Assembly (NCBI RefSeq): GCF_036173065.1
Contig: NZ_CP108041.1
Location: forward strand, 62,001 to 126,000
Source of the DNA: Rhodococcus sp. NBC_00297
GTDB lineage: Bacteria; Actinomycetota; Actinomycetes; Mycobacteriales; Mycobacteriaceae
Reading direction: 5' to 3'
DNA: 64,000 nucleotides
Under the pieces are notes generated by a model. The model had not been told where the DNA came from and did not search any database. It saw only the letters and a program-made list of their open reading frames with translations. A program made the position numbers and the translations under genes. Every line of letters begins with the position of its first letter. Position 1 is the first letter of the stretch. This document shows positions 39,685 to 52,100 of the stretch, piece after piece.

Positions 39685-39733
39685 GAATTCGACGGACGCG
39701 ACATGCGTACCACGATCGAGAGAGGACTCCACC

Positions 39734-40078
39734 ATGGCAGATCGCGTTCTACGAGGTAGTCGACTCGGAGCGGTGAGCTACGAGACCGATCGCGACCACG
39801 ACCTCGCGCCCCGGCGCATGGCTCGATACCGGACGGACAACGGCGAGGAGTTCGACGTTCCCTTCGCCGACGACGCCGAGCTGCCCGGCACCTGGCTCTG
39901 CCGCAACGGTCTCGAGGGCAGTCTGATCGAGGGCACCGCGCCCGAGGCCAAGAAGGTCAAGCCCCCGCGCACCCACTGGGACATGCTGCTCGAGCGGCGT
40001 TCGGTGGAGGAGCTCGAGGAACTGCTCAAGGAGCGGATGGATCTGCTCAAGGCGAAGCGTCGCGGCGCCGGAGTCTGA
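39734..40078 (+). CDS. rbpA: RNA polymerase-binding protein RbpA
   Basis: 114 residues, typical length. MADRVLRGSRLGAVSYETD is the conserved N-terminal tail, followed by a zinc-ribbon-like core domain and a C-terminal sigma-interaction helix (RRSVEELEELLKERMDLLKA). RbpA binds the beta subunit and group I/II sigma factors and stabilises the open complex in actinobacteria. ATG 39734 has a gagagga ribosome site. It ends before a strong terminator and is monocistronic. Confidence 0.96.
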   Translation: MADRVLRGSRLGAVSYETDRDHDLAPRRMARYRTDNGEEFDVPFADDAELPGTWLCRNGLEGSLIEGTAPEAKKVKPPRTHWDMLLERRSVEELEELLKERMDLLKAKRRGAGV

Positions 40079-40097
40079 CCGCCTCTCCCCTGTCGTC

Positions 40098-40135
40098 ACC
40101 GAGGGCCCCGGAGCATCTGCTCCGGGGCCCTCGGT
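40098..40135. terminator. Bidirectional terminator between rbpA and the NRPS gene
   Basis: A perfect 17-bp stem (ACCGAGGGCCCCGGAGC and complement) has loop ATCT. It lies between convergent genes and serves both. Confidence 0.88.
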
Positions 40136-40156
40136 GTGTCTCGGGTCCGTCCGAGA

Positions 40157-43100
40157 TCAGCGCAGGTGCTGCGCGACGATCGGTCCGATGATCGCGAGTG
40201 CCTGCGGATCGGTCATCGCGGAGTGTGCGACCGGCACCGCGTGATCGTGGATGGCACCGCGGACGTGTCGACGCCAGGCCGAGGCGGTCCGCCGTACGTC
40301 GTTCCGATTCACCTCGTCCTCGGTCGCGGTGAAGAACAGCACGTCGCAGTCCACGACGCCCGGTGAGTACCCGTGCGCCAGCGAGGTCCCGTTCACGTAG
40401 CCCGCGTACAGCCGCTCGAGGGTGTCGACGGTCATCGCCGCCATCGGACCACCCTCGGACCGCAGCGCGGCCGCAGCCTCCGCGACCGTCGGTTCCACGC
40501 CTGCCGGCAACTCGTGGCCGGTGAACTCCTCGATGAGATCCCGCACCGACGGTGTCGACTCGAGGTACTCGTCGGCGAGCACGTAGCTGTCGAGCATGGT
40601 CAGCGTCGCGACGCTCTCCCCCACCCGCTGCAGCTCGACGGTCATCGCGTGGGCGATGAGGCCGCCGAGCGACCAGCCCAGCAGGTGGTACGGACCGTGC
40701 GGCTGGATCGACCGGATCTCGCGAACGTAGTACCGGGCCAGCTCTTCGACCGTGTCGAACTCCTCGGTGCGTCCCGAGACGACGGGTGACTGCAGGCCGT
40801 ACACCGGCTGATTCGAGTCGAGGTGGGCGAGCAGACCGCTGTAACTCCAGGACAGTCCGAACGCCGGATGGATGCAGAACACCGGTGACGCGGAACCCTG
40901 CGGGCGCAGCGGCAGCAGCATGTCCAGTGACGCCGTGGCCGTCGCCGCGACCTCGTCCGCCGACAGATGCGCGGTGTCGTCGATGCGCGCGGCGAGAGCT
41001 GCCGGCGTGGAGTCGGTGAACAACCATTGCATCGGAACCGTCGTGCCGAGGGTCTCCTCGAGTCGAGCGACCACGCGCGTCCCCACCAGCGATGTGCCGC
41101 CGAGTTCGAAGAAGCTGTCGTCGAGTCCGACTCCGGCCACCCCCAGGATCTCCTCGTAGACAGCGCAGACGGCGCGCTCGGTCGCGGTGCCCGGATCGCG
41201 ATGCTCGCCGGTGACGGCGAACTCCGGAGCGGGCAGCGCTCGCCGATCGAGCTTGCCGACGGAGGTCAGCGGCAGCTCGTCCAGCAGCATGATCGACTGC
41301 GGCACCATGTAGCCGGGCAGTCGCTCCTGCAGATGGCGACGCAGCGACGCCGTGTCGACCGACGATTCCCGGTGCGGCAGGACGTAGGACACCAGCACGG
41401 TGTCCCCCGAGGGCAGGACGTGGCCCATCGTGGTCGCGAAGTCCACGCCGTCGTGCACGTCGAACGCGGCGTCGATCTCACCCAGCTCGATGCGGAACCC
41501 GCGGATCTTGACCTGATGATCGGTCCGGCCCACGTAGGACAGGGTCGGGTCGCCGTCGGCGGACTCGCGCCAGCGCACCAGGTCACCGGTGCGGTAGAGG
41601 CGCTCACCCGGCTTGCCGTGCGGATCGGCGACGAACCGCGACGACGTCAACGCCGTGCGCCCGAGGTATCCGCGAGCGAGTTCCGGTCCGGCGAGGTACA
41701 GCTCGCCGACGACGCCGAACGGCACCGGTTGCAGCTGGCGGTCGAGGACCTGCGCCGCGACACCACGGATCGGTCCACCGATCGTGACCGGACCCTTGGG
41801 CACCATCGGCGCACTCATCGTCGTGACGATGGTCGTCTCCGTCGGCCCGTACACGTTGTACAGCGAGCGTCCCGGAGCCCAGCGCTCCACCAGTTCCGGT
41901 GGGCACGCCTCGCCGCCGACGAGGATGTGTCGCAACGACGTCGCGCTCGCCGGGTCCGCGGTCGACAATGCCGCGGTCGTGATGAAGGCGTGCGTGATGC
42001 GTTCCGATCCCAACAGGTCGCCCAGTTCGCGGCCGCCGTAGACCCCGGGCGGTGACACGACGAGTGTCGCGCCGGATCCGTACGCGAACAGCTGATCCAT
42101 GACGGCGGCGTCGAAACTCGGTGTCGCGAAGTGCAGCACGCGCGCCGTCTCGTCGACCTCGAATCGATCGCGCAGCTCGCCGGCGAAGTTCGACAGGCCG
42201 GAGTGGGTGACGACGACGCCCTTCGGTGTCCCGGTCGACCCCGAGGTGTAGATGACGTACGCGGGGTGCACGAGAGCGATGGGTCCGAGAAGCTCTGCGG
42301 GCGTGAGGGGTTCGTCGGACGTACGAGCCAGCTCGGCCAGGGTGTCCGCGTCGTCGAGCACGAGCCACCGTGTCGACGAGACTCCGTCCACGGCCGCCAG
42401 GTGCTCCGCGGTCGTCAGTCCCCACGTGGTCGCCGAGTCCGTCAGCATGTGACGGACGCGGTCGGCCGGGTAGTGCGGGTCGACCGGGACGAAGGCGCCG
42501 CCGGCCTTCGCGACGGCCAGGACCGCGACGAGGGAGTCGAAGGATCGCGTGAAGCCCAGGGCCACCAGTGATTCCGGTCCGACACCGCGCCGGACGAGAG
42601 CTCGGGCCACCGTGGTCGAACGTCGGTCGAGCTCGCCGTAGGTGATGTGGGCGCCGAGGTACTCCGCCGCGATGCGGCCGGGAACCCGGCGTGCGGTCTG
42701 TTCGAACACCTCGGACAGGGTCAGCGACGGATCGGGATCGGTCTCGCCGCCGTGCACGGGCACCAGATGGGCTCGCTCCTGCGAGGTCAACATCTCGACG
42801 CTGCCGACGCTGCGGTCGGGTTCGGTGGCCAGGACGCCCAACACGCCCACCAGACGATCGAGCATGGTGCTCACGGTGGCGGCGTCGAACAGATCGGTCG
42901 CGTAGTCGGCGGTGACGGTCAGCCCGGCCGGCTCCCGGTCGTCGGTGCGCCGGTCGGTGACCGTGAACTGGATGTCGAACTTGGCGACGGCGACGTCCAC
43001 CTCGGCCGCGTCGACGGTCACCTCGCCCATGCGTGCAGTCGTCGGAACGTCGTCCTGCAACGACAACATGATCTGGAACAACGGGTGATGGCTCGTGCTG

Positions 43101-46100
43101 CGCTGTGGGTGCAGCACGTCCACCAGACGTTCGAACGGAACGTCGGGGTGCGCGAACGCGTCCAGATCGACCGCGCGCACGTGCTGCAACGCCTCGGTCA
43201 GCGACGCGGTCGGCGAGACCCGCGTGCGCAGGACCAGCGTGTTGACGAACATTCCGACCAGCGCGTCCAGTGCCTGGTCGCCGCGGCCGGCAACCGCGGT
43301 ACCGACGGACGTGTCGAAGCGGCCGGCGAGACGGCCGAGCACGACGGCGAGGGCGGTGTGGACGGCCATGAACAGCGTCGCGTTCTCCCGCCGCGCAAGG
43401 TCGACGAGCCGCCGGTGCGTGTCGACACCCACCGTGGTGGTGACCACCCCGCCCCGGTGAGACGGCACGCTCGGCCGCGGACGGTCGGTGGGGATGTCGA
43501 TACGGTCGGGAGCTCCGGTCAACGCCGCCGTCCAGTACGCGAGTTGCGTCGAGACGAGGCTCGACGGGTCGTCCTCGGAGCCGAGCCGGTCACGCTGCCA
43601 CAGCGTGTAGTCCGCGTACTGCACCGTCAGTGGCTCCGTCGCGGGTGCCGTGCCGGTGGACCGCGCGGTGTAGGCGGTGAGCAGGTCGGCGGCGAGCGGC
43701 GCCAGCGACCAGCCGTCCGCGGCGATGTGGTGCAGCGTGACGACGAGGACGTGCTCGTCCCCGGCCGCCACCTCGAGCAGGTCCACCCGCAGGGGCGCCT
43801 GCGTGGTCACGTCGAACCCGCGGGCCGCGCTCGTGACGATCGCGGCCGTCACCGCGGAGGGCTCGGTCACGACGGGCTCCAGCGCCACCGGCACCTCGTG
43901 CGCAGGCAGGATCTCCTGGTGCGGGCCCTCGGGCGAGTCCGGGTACACGGTCCGGAGCACCTCGTGGCGGTCGACGAGGTCGCGCAGCGCGGCCTCCAGC
44001 GCGGCGCTGTCGAGCGGTCCCGTCAGGCGCACCGCGAAGGGCACGTTGTACGCCCCCGACGCCCGGTCGAACCTGTTGAGGAACCACAGGCGTTGCTGCG
44101 CCGAGGACAGCGGGATCCGGTCGGGTCGAGGCCGTGCCTCGAGAGCGGGGCCGGCGGACTCGGCGAGCCCGTCGATGTGCGCGGCGAGGGCTGCGACCGT
44201 CGGGTGCTCGAAGAGTGCCCGGACCGGAACCCGAACGCCGCGAGTGGAACCCAGGCGGGAGGCGACCTGTGTGGCCAACAGGGAGTTGCCACCGAGTGCG
44301 AAGAAGCTGTCGTCGCGTCCGACCTCGACGTCGAGGTCCAGCACTGCCGCTACGATCTCGGCGACGGCCCGCTCGGTCTCGGAGGCCGGCGCGTCGTGAG
44401 TGCGGTCGACGGCCACGACGACCGGGGCGGGAAGCGCCCGCACGTCCAGCTTGCCGACGGGAGTGAGAGGGATGCGCTCGAGAACCGTCATCGATGCCGG
44501 CACCATGTGGCCGGGCAGGACGGAGCGGACGCCGCCCGTGACCGCGTCGACATCGATGTCGTGTCCGGTGGCGGCGACGACGTAGGACGCCAGCGAGGCG
44601 CGACCGGAGGCATCGGTGTACACCAGAGTGTGCGCGAAGCCGACGGACGGGTCCCTCGTCAGTGCGGCGTCGATCTCACCGAGCTCGATGCGGAATCCGC
44701 GGATCTTGACCTGGGTGTCCGAGCGTCCGACGTAGTCGAGCCGGCCGTCCGCAGTCCACCGCACGACATCGCCGGTGCGGTACATCCGCTCCCCCGCTGT
44801 GCCGTACGGATCGGCCACGAACCGGCCCGCCGTCAGTCCCGCGCGGTCGAGGTAGCCGCGAGCGACGCCGACACCCGACAGGTACAGCTCACCCGTGACG
44901 CCGACCGGCACCGGATGCAGACGCGCGTCGAGCACCACGGCGCGGACTCCGGCGATGGGCGTACCGATGGTGACCGGTTCGTCGGCACGCAGTTCCGCGA
45001 TGGCGGCGACGATGGTCGCCTCCGTCGGGCCGTACCCGTTGTACAGCGAACGTCCGACCGACCAGCGCCGCACCAGGTCCGCGGAGCACGTGTCGCCGCC
45101 CACCACCACGGTGGTGAGACTCGGCAGTGATCCGGCGGCGACGTCGACGGTCGCGAGCGCGGCCGGGGTGACGAAGGCGTGCGAGACCGACTCGCGGTCG
45201 ATCAGTTCGGCCAGTTCCGCGCCGCCGTAGACGTCGCTCGGGGCGACGACGACGGTGGAGCCGGCGCCCATCGCCATCAGGATCTCGAGCACCGACGCGT
45301 CGAAGCTCGGCGAGGCGAAGTGCAGGGTCCGCGATGTTCCGGTGATGCCGAACGTCGTGCGCTGCACCTCTGCGAACGAGGAGAGTCCCGAGTGCGTCAC
45401 GGCGACGCCCTTGGGCATTCCCGTCGATCCGGAGGTGTAGATGACGTAGGCCGGATGGTCGACACGCAGCGTGGACGTCCGGTCACGGTCGGTGACGGGT
45501 TCCGTCGACCGGGTCGCGATGTCGGCGACGGTGGCCGGGTCGTCGAGCACGATCCAGTCGACGTCCCGTCCTGCCGCCGGGCGGTCGGCCACGGTGCAGA
45601 CACCGAGGTCGGCCCCGCTGTCGGTGAGCATGTGGTCGATGCGGTCCGCCGGGTAGCGCGGATCGACGGGGACCCAGGCCGCGCCTGTCATCGCCACGGC
45701 GAGCATCGCCGCGACGGACTCCGCCGACCGGGTGAGCGCCAGGGCGACGACGCGCTCGGGTCCGGCTCCGCGTTCGAGCAGGACCCGGGCGAGACGGGTG
45801 GCGTCGGCATCGAGCTCGGCGTACGTGCGCGACCGCCGAGCCGTGACGTCGACGCCGTGGGACGGATCATGCACCAGCGCAGTGGTGTTCGCGTTCTCCC
45901 GCGCGACGGCGGCCCACAGGTCGGGCAGCAGTACCGGTGCGCCGGGACGCTCGCCGGCCCGTGTCGTCAGCTCGCGGGACTCCTGATGGGACAGGAGTTC
46001 GATGTCGCCCACGGTCACCGACGGGTCTCGGGCCACCGTGGTGAGCACGGCGCTGACACGGTCCGCGAAGGCGGCGATGGTGCTCTCGTCGTAGAGATCG

Positions 46101-49100
46101 CGCGTGTAGGTGACGCGGAACCGCCACGACCGCTCACCGTCGGCGTCGGTGCTCTCCGTGACGGCGAGCTCGACGTCGAACTTGCTGCGCTGCAGGTCGA
46201 TCTCCGACGCGGTGACGGTGAGACCGTCGAGTTCGCCGCTGGTGACACCGTCGGACTGGAAGGCCAGCACGACCTGCACGAGCGGGTGCCGACCGGCCGT
46301 CCGCGACGGCGACAGAGCGTCGACCAGACGCTCGAACGGCAGGTCCGCGTGGGCGAACGCGTCGAGATCGGTGCTGCGGACCCGGCCGAGAAGGTCGGCG
46401 AAGGTGTCGGACGGCGCCACGTCGGAGCGCAGGACAAGAGTGCCGACGAACATGCCGACCAGCTCGTCCAGTGCGCGATCGCGTCGGCCGGCGATCGGGG
46501 TGCCGATCACCACGTCCCGGGTGTCGGCGAGCCGAGCGAGCGTGACCGCGAGTGCGGCGTGCATCGCCATGAACGTGGTGCTGCCCCGGCGCTCGGCGAC
46601 GGCCGACAGTGCGGTCATCACGGCCGGATCGACGGCGAACTCGTGGACGCCGGCCCGGTGGGACGGCGCCGCCGGGCGGACGCGGTCGCCGGGCAGGGTG
46701 CACTCGTCCGGAAGGTCGGCGAGAGTGTCGGTCCAGAAGGAGAGGTCGCGGTGTGCCCGGCTCTCCGGGTCGGCCTCGTCACCGAGCACGGCCCGCTGCC
46801 ACAGGGTGAAGTCGCTGTACTGCACCGGAAGTGGGGTCCACTGCGGGGCAGCTCCCCGGATGCGGGCGGCGTAGGCGACCATGACGTCGCGGGTCAGCGG
46901 TCCGAGGGACCACCCGTCCGCGGCGATGTGGTGCACGACGAGACCGAGCACGTGCTCCGTCTCGGAGATCGACAGAAGAGTGGTGCGCAGCGGGGTCTCG
47001 ACCGTGAGATCGAACCCGCGACGGGCGAACCGTGTCAGCGCCTCCGCGACGTCGTCGCGGTCCACGACGGTCGTTGTGAGCGGTACGGGTGCTGCCGGTG
47101 CGACGACCTGGTGCGGTCCGTGATCGCTCTCGGGGAACACGGTCCGCAGGCTCTCGTGCCGTTCCACCACGTCGGCCAACGCCAGTGCCATCGCGGGGCC
47201 GTCGAGGACGCCGTCCAGGTGCACCGAGAACGAGATGTTGTAGGCGTCGGAGGTGGGGTCGAAGCGATTGAGGAACCAGAGCCGTTGCTGCGGCGACGAC
47301 AGCGGAATCCGGTCCGGACGGCTCGCCGCCGGGATCGCGACGAGCGGGATCCGCGACGCCGCACCGCTGTCGGCGTCGAGGTGAGCCGCGAGCGCCTCGA
47401 CGGTCGGGGCCTCGAAGAGAGTGCGCACCTCCACCTCACGGCTCAGCGCGGCGCCGATCGCACTGGTGACACGGGTCGCCATCAACGAGTTGCCACCGGC
47501 GTCGAAGAAGCTGTCGTCCAGACCGACCCGGGGCACCGTGAGGACGTCCGCGAACACGCGGGCGACGGTCCACTCGGTCTCGGTGCGGGGCTCGCGGTAC
47601 GCCGCCTCCGTCGTCTCCGGTGTGGGCATGGGCAGCGCGCGGCGATCGAGCTTGCCCGACGGGGTGAGGGGCACCTCGTCGAGCACGACCACCGCGGACG
47701 GCACCATGTACCCGGGCAGGGTGCGGCGGGCGTGCTCGAGCACCGGTTCGGTTCCGGCGGCGCCAGGCGCGAGCGTGAGGTGCGAGACCAGGCGGGCGTC
47801 GGCCCGGCCCGCGTTCTGCACGCTCGTGACGGAGAACGTGACCGACGGATGACGCTGGAGCACCGCGTCGATCTCGGCGAGTTCGATGCGGTGACCCCGC
47901 ACCTTGACCTGGTCGTCGGCTCGGCCGCGGAACACCAGTTCGGTTCCCGCGGTGGTGGTCACGGCGGCGACGACGTCGCCGGTGCGGTACATACGGTCAC
48001 CCGGCGTGCCGAACGGATCGGCGACGAAGCGGGTGGAGGTCAGCGGCAGGCGCCCGAGGTACCCGCGGGCCAGCGCCGGCCCGGACAGGTAGAGCTCGCC
48101 GGGAACTCCGGGGACCACCGGGCGCAGACGACGATCGAGCACCCGCACGTCGACACCGCGGCGCGGGGCGCCGATGGTGACGGGCGAGCCGGGTGCCATC
48201 GGCGGTGTCAGGGTCGCGACGACGGTGGCCTCGGACGGCCCGTACAGGTTGAGCATGCGGCGGCCGGGCGCCCACCGTTCGACGAGGGCGGGACTGCAGA
48301 CGTCGCCGCCGACCCCGACGAAGGTCAGAGCGTCGAGGTCCGCAGGGTCCACCGTCTCGAGAGCAGCAGGGGTGACGAAGGCGTGGGTCACCCGCTGATC
48401 ACGCAGCAGTGCGGTGAGGCGGTCGCCGCCGTAGACGTCGGTACCGGCGACCACGACGGTCGCGCCCGCGGCGAATCCCATGAGCAGTTCCAGGATCGAG
48501 GCGTCGAAACTCGGCGAGGCGAAATGCAGTGTGCGCGATCGCGGTCCGACTCGGTAGGTCGCCACCTGCTCGCGGGCGAAGTCGGCGAGGCCGCGGTGCG
48601 GCACCACGACCGCCTTGGGGGTGCCCGTGGATCCGGACGTGAAGATGAGGTATGCCGGGTTCTCCGGGCGCACCCGTACGGGCAGTGCCGCCGAGGACTC
48701 GTCGGATCGGTGATCGACGGTGACCCACCGGACCGCGACGGGCAGTGCGGCTCCCGCGGCAGCGATGCCGAGGGACGCGGCGACGTCGGTGACCATGCGC
48801 TCGATGCGGTCCGCCGGGTAGCGCGGATCCACCGGGAGGAAGGCGGCGCCGGTCTTCGTCACGGCCCAGGTCGCGACGATCGAGTCGATCGAGCGCTCGA
48901 GGCACACGGGCACGATCGATTCCGGGCCGACTCCCTCGGCGATCAACGCGTGCGCCAGAAGGTCCGACGCGTCGTCGAGTTCGCCGTACGTGACGGAGCC
49001 GTCCGCCGTGACGACGGCGGTGGCGGACGGATCGCGCCGCGCGGCCGAGACGAGGATGTCGGCGAGCGACGAGGTGGGCCCGGCTGCCGCGCCCACGAGG

Positions 49101-52100
49101 ACGGCAGGAGCGTCGGTGGACGTGGACAGATCGATGTCGCCGATCGCTCGGGTGGGATCCGCCGCGACCGATCGCATGACGGACACCAGTCGCTGCGCCA
49201 TCGTCGCGGCTGTCGCGTCGTCGAACAGATCGCGGGCGTAGCCCAGGCGCGCATCGACCCCGTCGGGCCGACCGTCGACCGTGGTGCGCTCCGAGAGCTG
49301 CAGTGTGAGGTCGAACTTGGCTGTGCCGGAGTCGATTTCGGCGACCTCGACATCCAGTCCGGCCATCTCGACGCGGACCGGCGCGAGGTTCTCGAAGGAG
49401 AGAACGACCTGGAACAGCGGGTGGCGCGACGTCGAGCGTTCCGGTGCCACCGCGTCGACGACACGCTCGAACGGGACGTCCGCGCGGGCGAACGCCTCGA
49501 GGTCGTGATCGCGTACCTCGCGGAGGAGGTCGGTGAACGGGACGTGCGGCGCGGGCGTCGACCGCAGCACCAGTGTGTTGACGAACATGCCGACGAGTCC
49601 GTCGAGCGCGCGGTGGCCGCGACCGGCGATGGGCGACCCGATCGCGACGTCGTCCGAGTCCGCGAGCCGTCCCAGCAGCGCGGACAGTGCCGCGTGCAAC
49701 ACCATGAACAGGCTGGCCGAGGTGTCCGATGCGAGCACGAGGAGCTGCTGGTGCAGATCGGCGTCGATGTGGAAGTCGTGGGCGCCGCCGCGGTGCGACG
49801 GTGCAGCGGGACGGGGGCGATCCGTCGGCAGCTCGAGCGTGTCGGGCAGGCCGTCCAACCGCGCGGTCCAGTAGTCGATCTGACTGCGCTGGATCGAGGT
49901 CGGATCGTTCTCGTCTCCGAGTGCGGCGTGCTGCCAGAGCGTGAAGTCCGCGTACTGCACGTCGAGCGGTGCCCACAGCGGCGCACTCCCCTGCGTCCGC
50001 GCAGCGTAGGCGGTCATGACATCGGTCGCGAGGGGGCCGAAGGAGAACCCGTCCGACGCGATGTGGTGCAGCACCACGGCCAGCGTGTGCGACGTCGGCG
50101 AGGTGCGGAACAGGCGGACACGGACCGGGTGCTCCCGCGTGACGTCGAATCCGTGAGACGCGAACTCCCGCACGGTGTCGGCCAGCGCCGAGTCGTCGGT
50201 GTGGATCGGCGCGAGGTCGTGGTGCGCGGGGTCCTGCACCACCTGGTGCGGACCGTCGGCGGAGTCGGGATACACGGTGCGCAGCGTCTCGTGGCGCTCC
50301 AGAACGTCGGCGAGCGCGACAGTCAGAGCGTCCGCGTCGAGGTCGCCGTGCAGCGTGATGGCGAACGGCATGTTGTACGCCGGGGACGCCGAGTCGAACC
50401 GGTTCAGGAACCACAGTCGCTGTTGGGCGAGCGAGAGGGGAATGCGATCCGGGCGAGGTCCTGCGACCAGCGGCGGCCCGGTGGTGACCACGGGCGCATG
50501 GGCGACGCGATCCGCCAGACGTGCCACGGTCGGCGCCTCGAAGAGGTCCTTGATGCCCACGTCGGCACCGAGCTCGGCGCTGATGCGGGAGACCACGCGC
50601 GTGGCCAGCAGCGAGTTGCCGCCGATCTCGAAGAAGCTGTCGTGGACACCGGGAACGGGGACGTCCAGCACGTCGGCGATGGTCTCGGCGATGCGTCGCT
50701 CGACCTCTGTGCGCGGCGGCACCGAGGGCACGTCGGCCCGGCGGCGCACCGGTTCCGGCAGTGCCTTGCGGTCGACCTTGCCGTTGGCGCTCAACGGAAG
50801 TGCGTCGAGAACGATCACCAGCGACGGCACCATGTAGGACGGGAGGCGGTCGGCGACGGTCGCGGCGACAGCGCGGACCTCGACGCTCGCCGCGTCGGTG
50901 CCGGGCTCGGGTGCGACGTACGCGACGAGCGTGGTCTCGCCGCGCTCGTCGACGTGGGCCACGGCCACCGCGTGGTGCACGGCGGGATGCGCGACCAGAG
51001 CCGCCTCGACGTCGCCGAGCTCGATCCGCAGTCCGCGGATCTTGACCTGGAAGTCGGTGCGGCCCAGGTACTCGACGGCGCCGTCGGCCCGCCAACGCGC
51101 CAGGTCGCCGGTGCGGTACATGCGGGTGCCGTGCGCCGACAGCGGGTCGGCGACGAACCGGTCGGCGCTCAGATCGGGCCGACCGACGTAGCCACGGGCG
51201 AGCTGGTCGCCCGCGAGGTAGAGCTCGCCCGCCGTTCCCACCGGAACCGGCTCGAGCCGGGCGTCGAGGATCTGCAACGCGGTGTTCCACACCGGCCGTC
51301 CGATCGGCACCGTGACGGCGTCGGCGTCGGTCACTTTCCAGTAGGTGACGTCGACGGCGGCCTCGGTCGGCCCGTAGAGGTTGTGCAGCGCGGACCCGGT
51401 GAGCGAGCGGAATGCCGATGCCGTCTCCGCGGGCAGTGCCTCACCGCTGCAGAACACCTGACGCAGGTCACCGAGCCGGGCGTCGGACGCGCGCAGTTCA
51501 GCGACGAAGGCGCTGAGCATCGAGGGCACGAAATGTGCCGTGGTGACGCCTGATCCGGCGATGATCGAGGCGAGGTAGCGCGGGTCGCGATGCCCGTCGG
51601 GCTCCGCGATCACCAGGCGGGCGCCGACCTGGAGCGGCCAGAAGAACTCCCACACCGAGACGTCGAACGTCGCCGGAGTCTTCTGCAGCACGGCGTCGTC
51701 GGCGCCGAGGTAGTACTCGTTCTGCATCCACAGCAGTCGGTTGACGATCGCCTGGTGCGACACCCCGACACCCTTGGGGCGGCCCGTGGAACCCGACGTG
51801 AAGATCACGTACGCCAGCGAATCGGGTCGCAGAGTCGCCGTGCGTTCACTGTCGCCGACCGGTGTGTCGGCGAGTCCGGCGAGATCGAGCGTGTCGACGT
51901 CGACGCGCGCAGCGGTGTCGGGCAGGACGACACCCTGCGTGGACACCGTCAGCACGCACGCGGGCCGGGCGGTGTCGAGGACGTGGCCGAGACGCTCGGC
52001 GGGATGATCGGGGTCGAGCGGTACGTAGGCGCCGCCGGCCTTCTCGATCGCGTACATCGCGACGACGAGGTCGAGCGAGCGCTGCATGGCCAGGCCCACG

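Noticed and set aside
45179..51553. A 2124-codon open frame on the plus strand, antisense to the NRPS
   Set aside because: It follows the high-GC third-codon pattern of the NRPS, has no recognisable domains and is Arg/Gly/His/Val-rich, as expected for a codon shadow. Several other long antisense frames here have the same cause.
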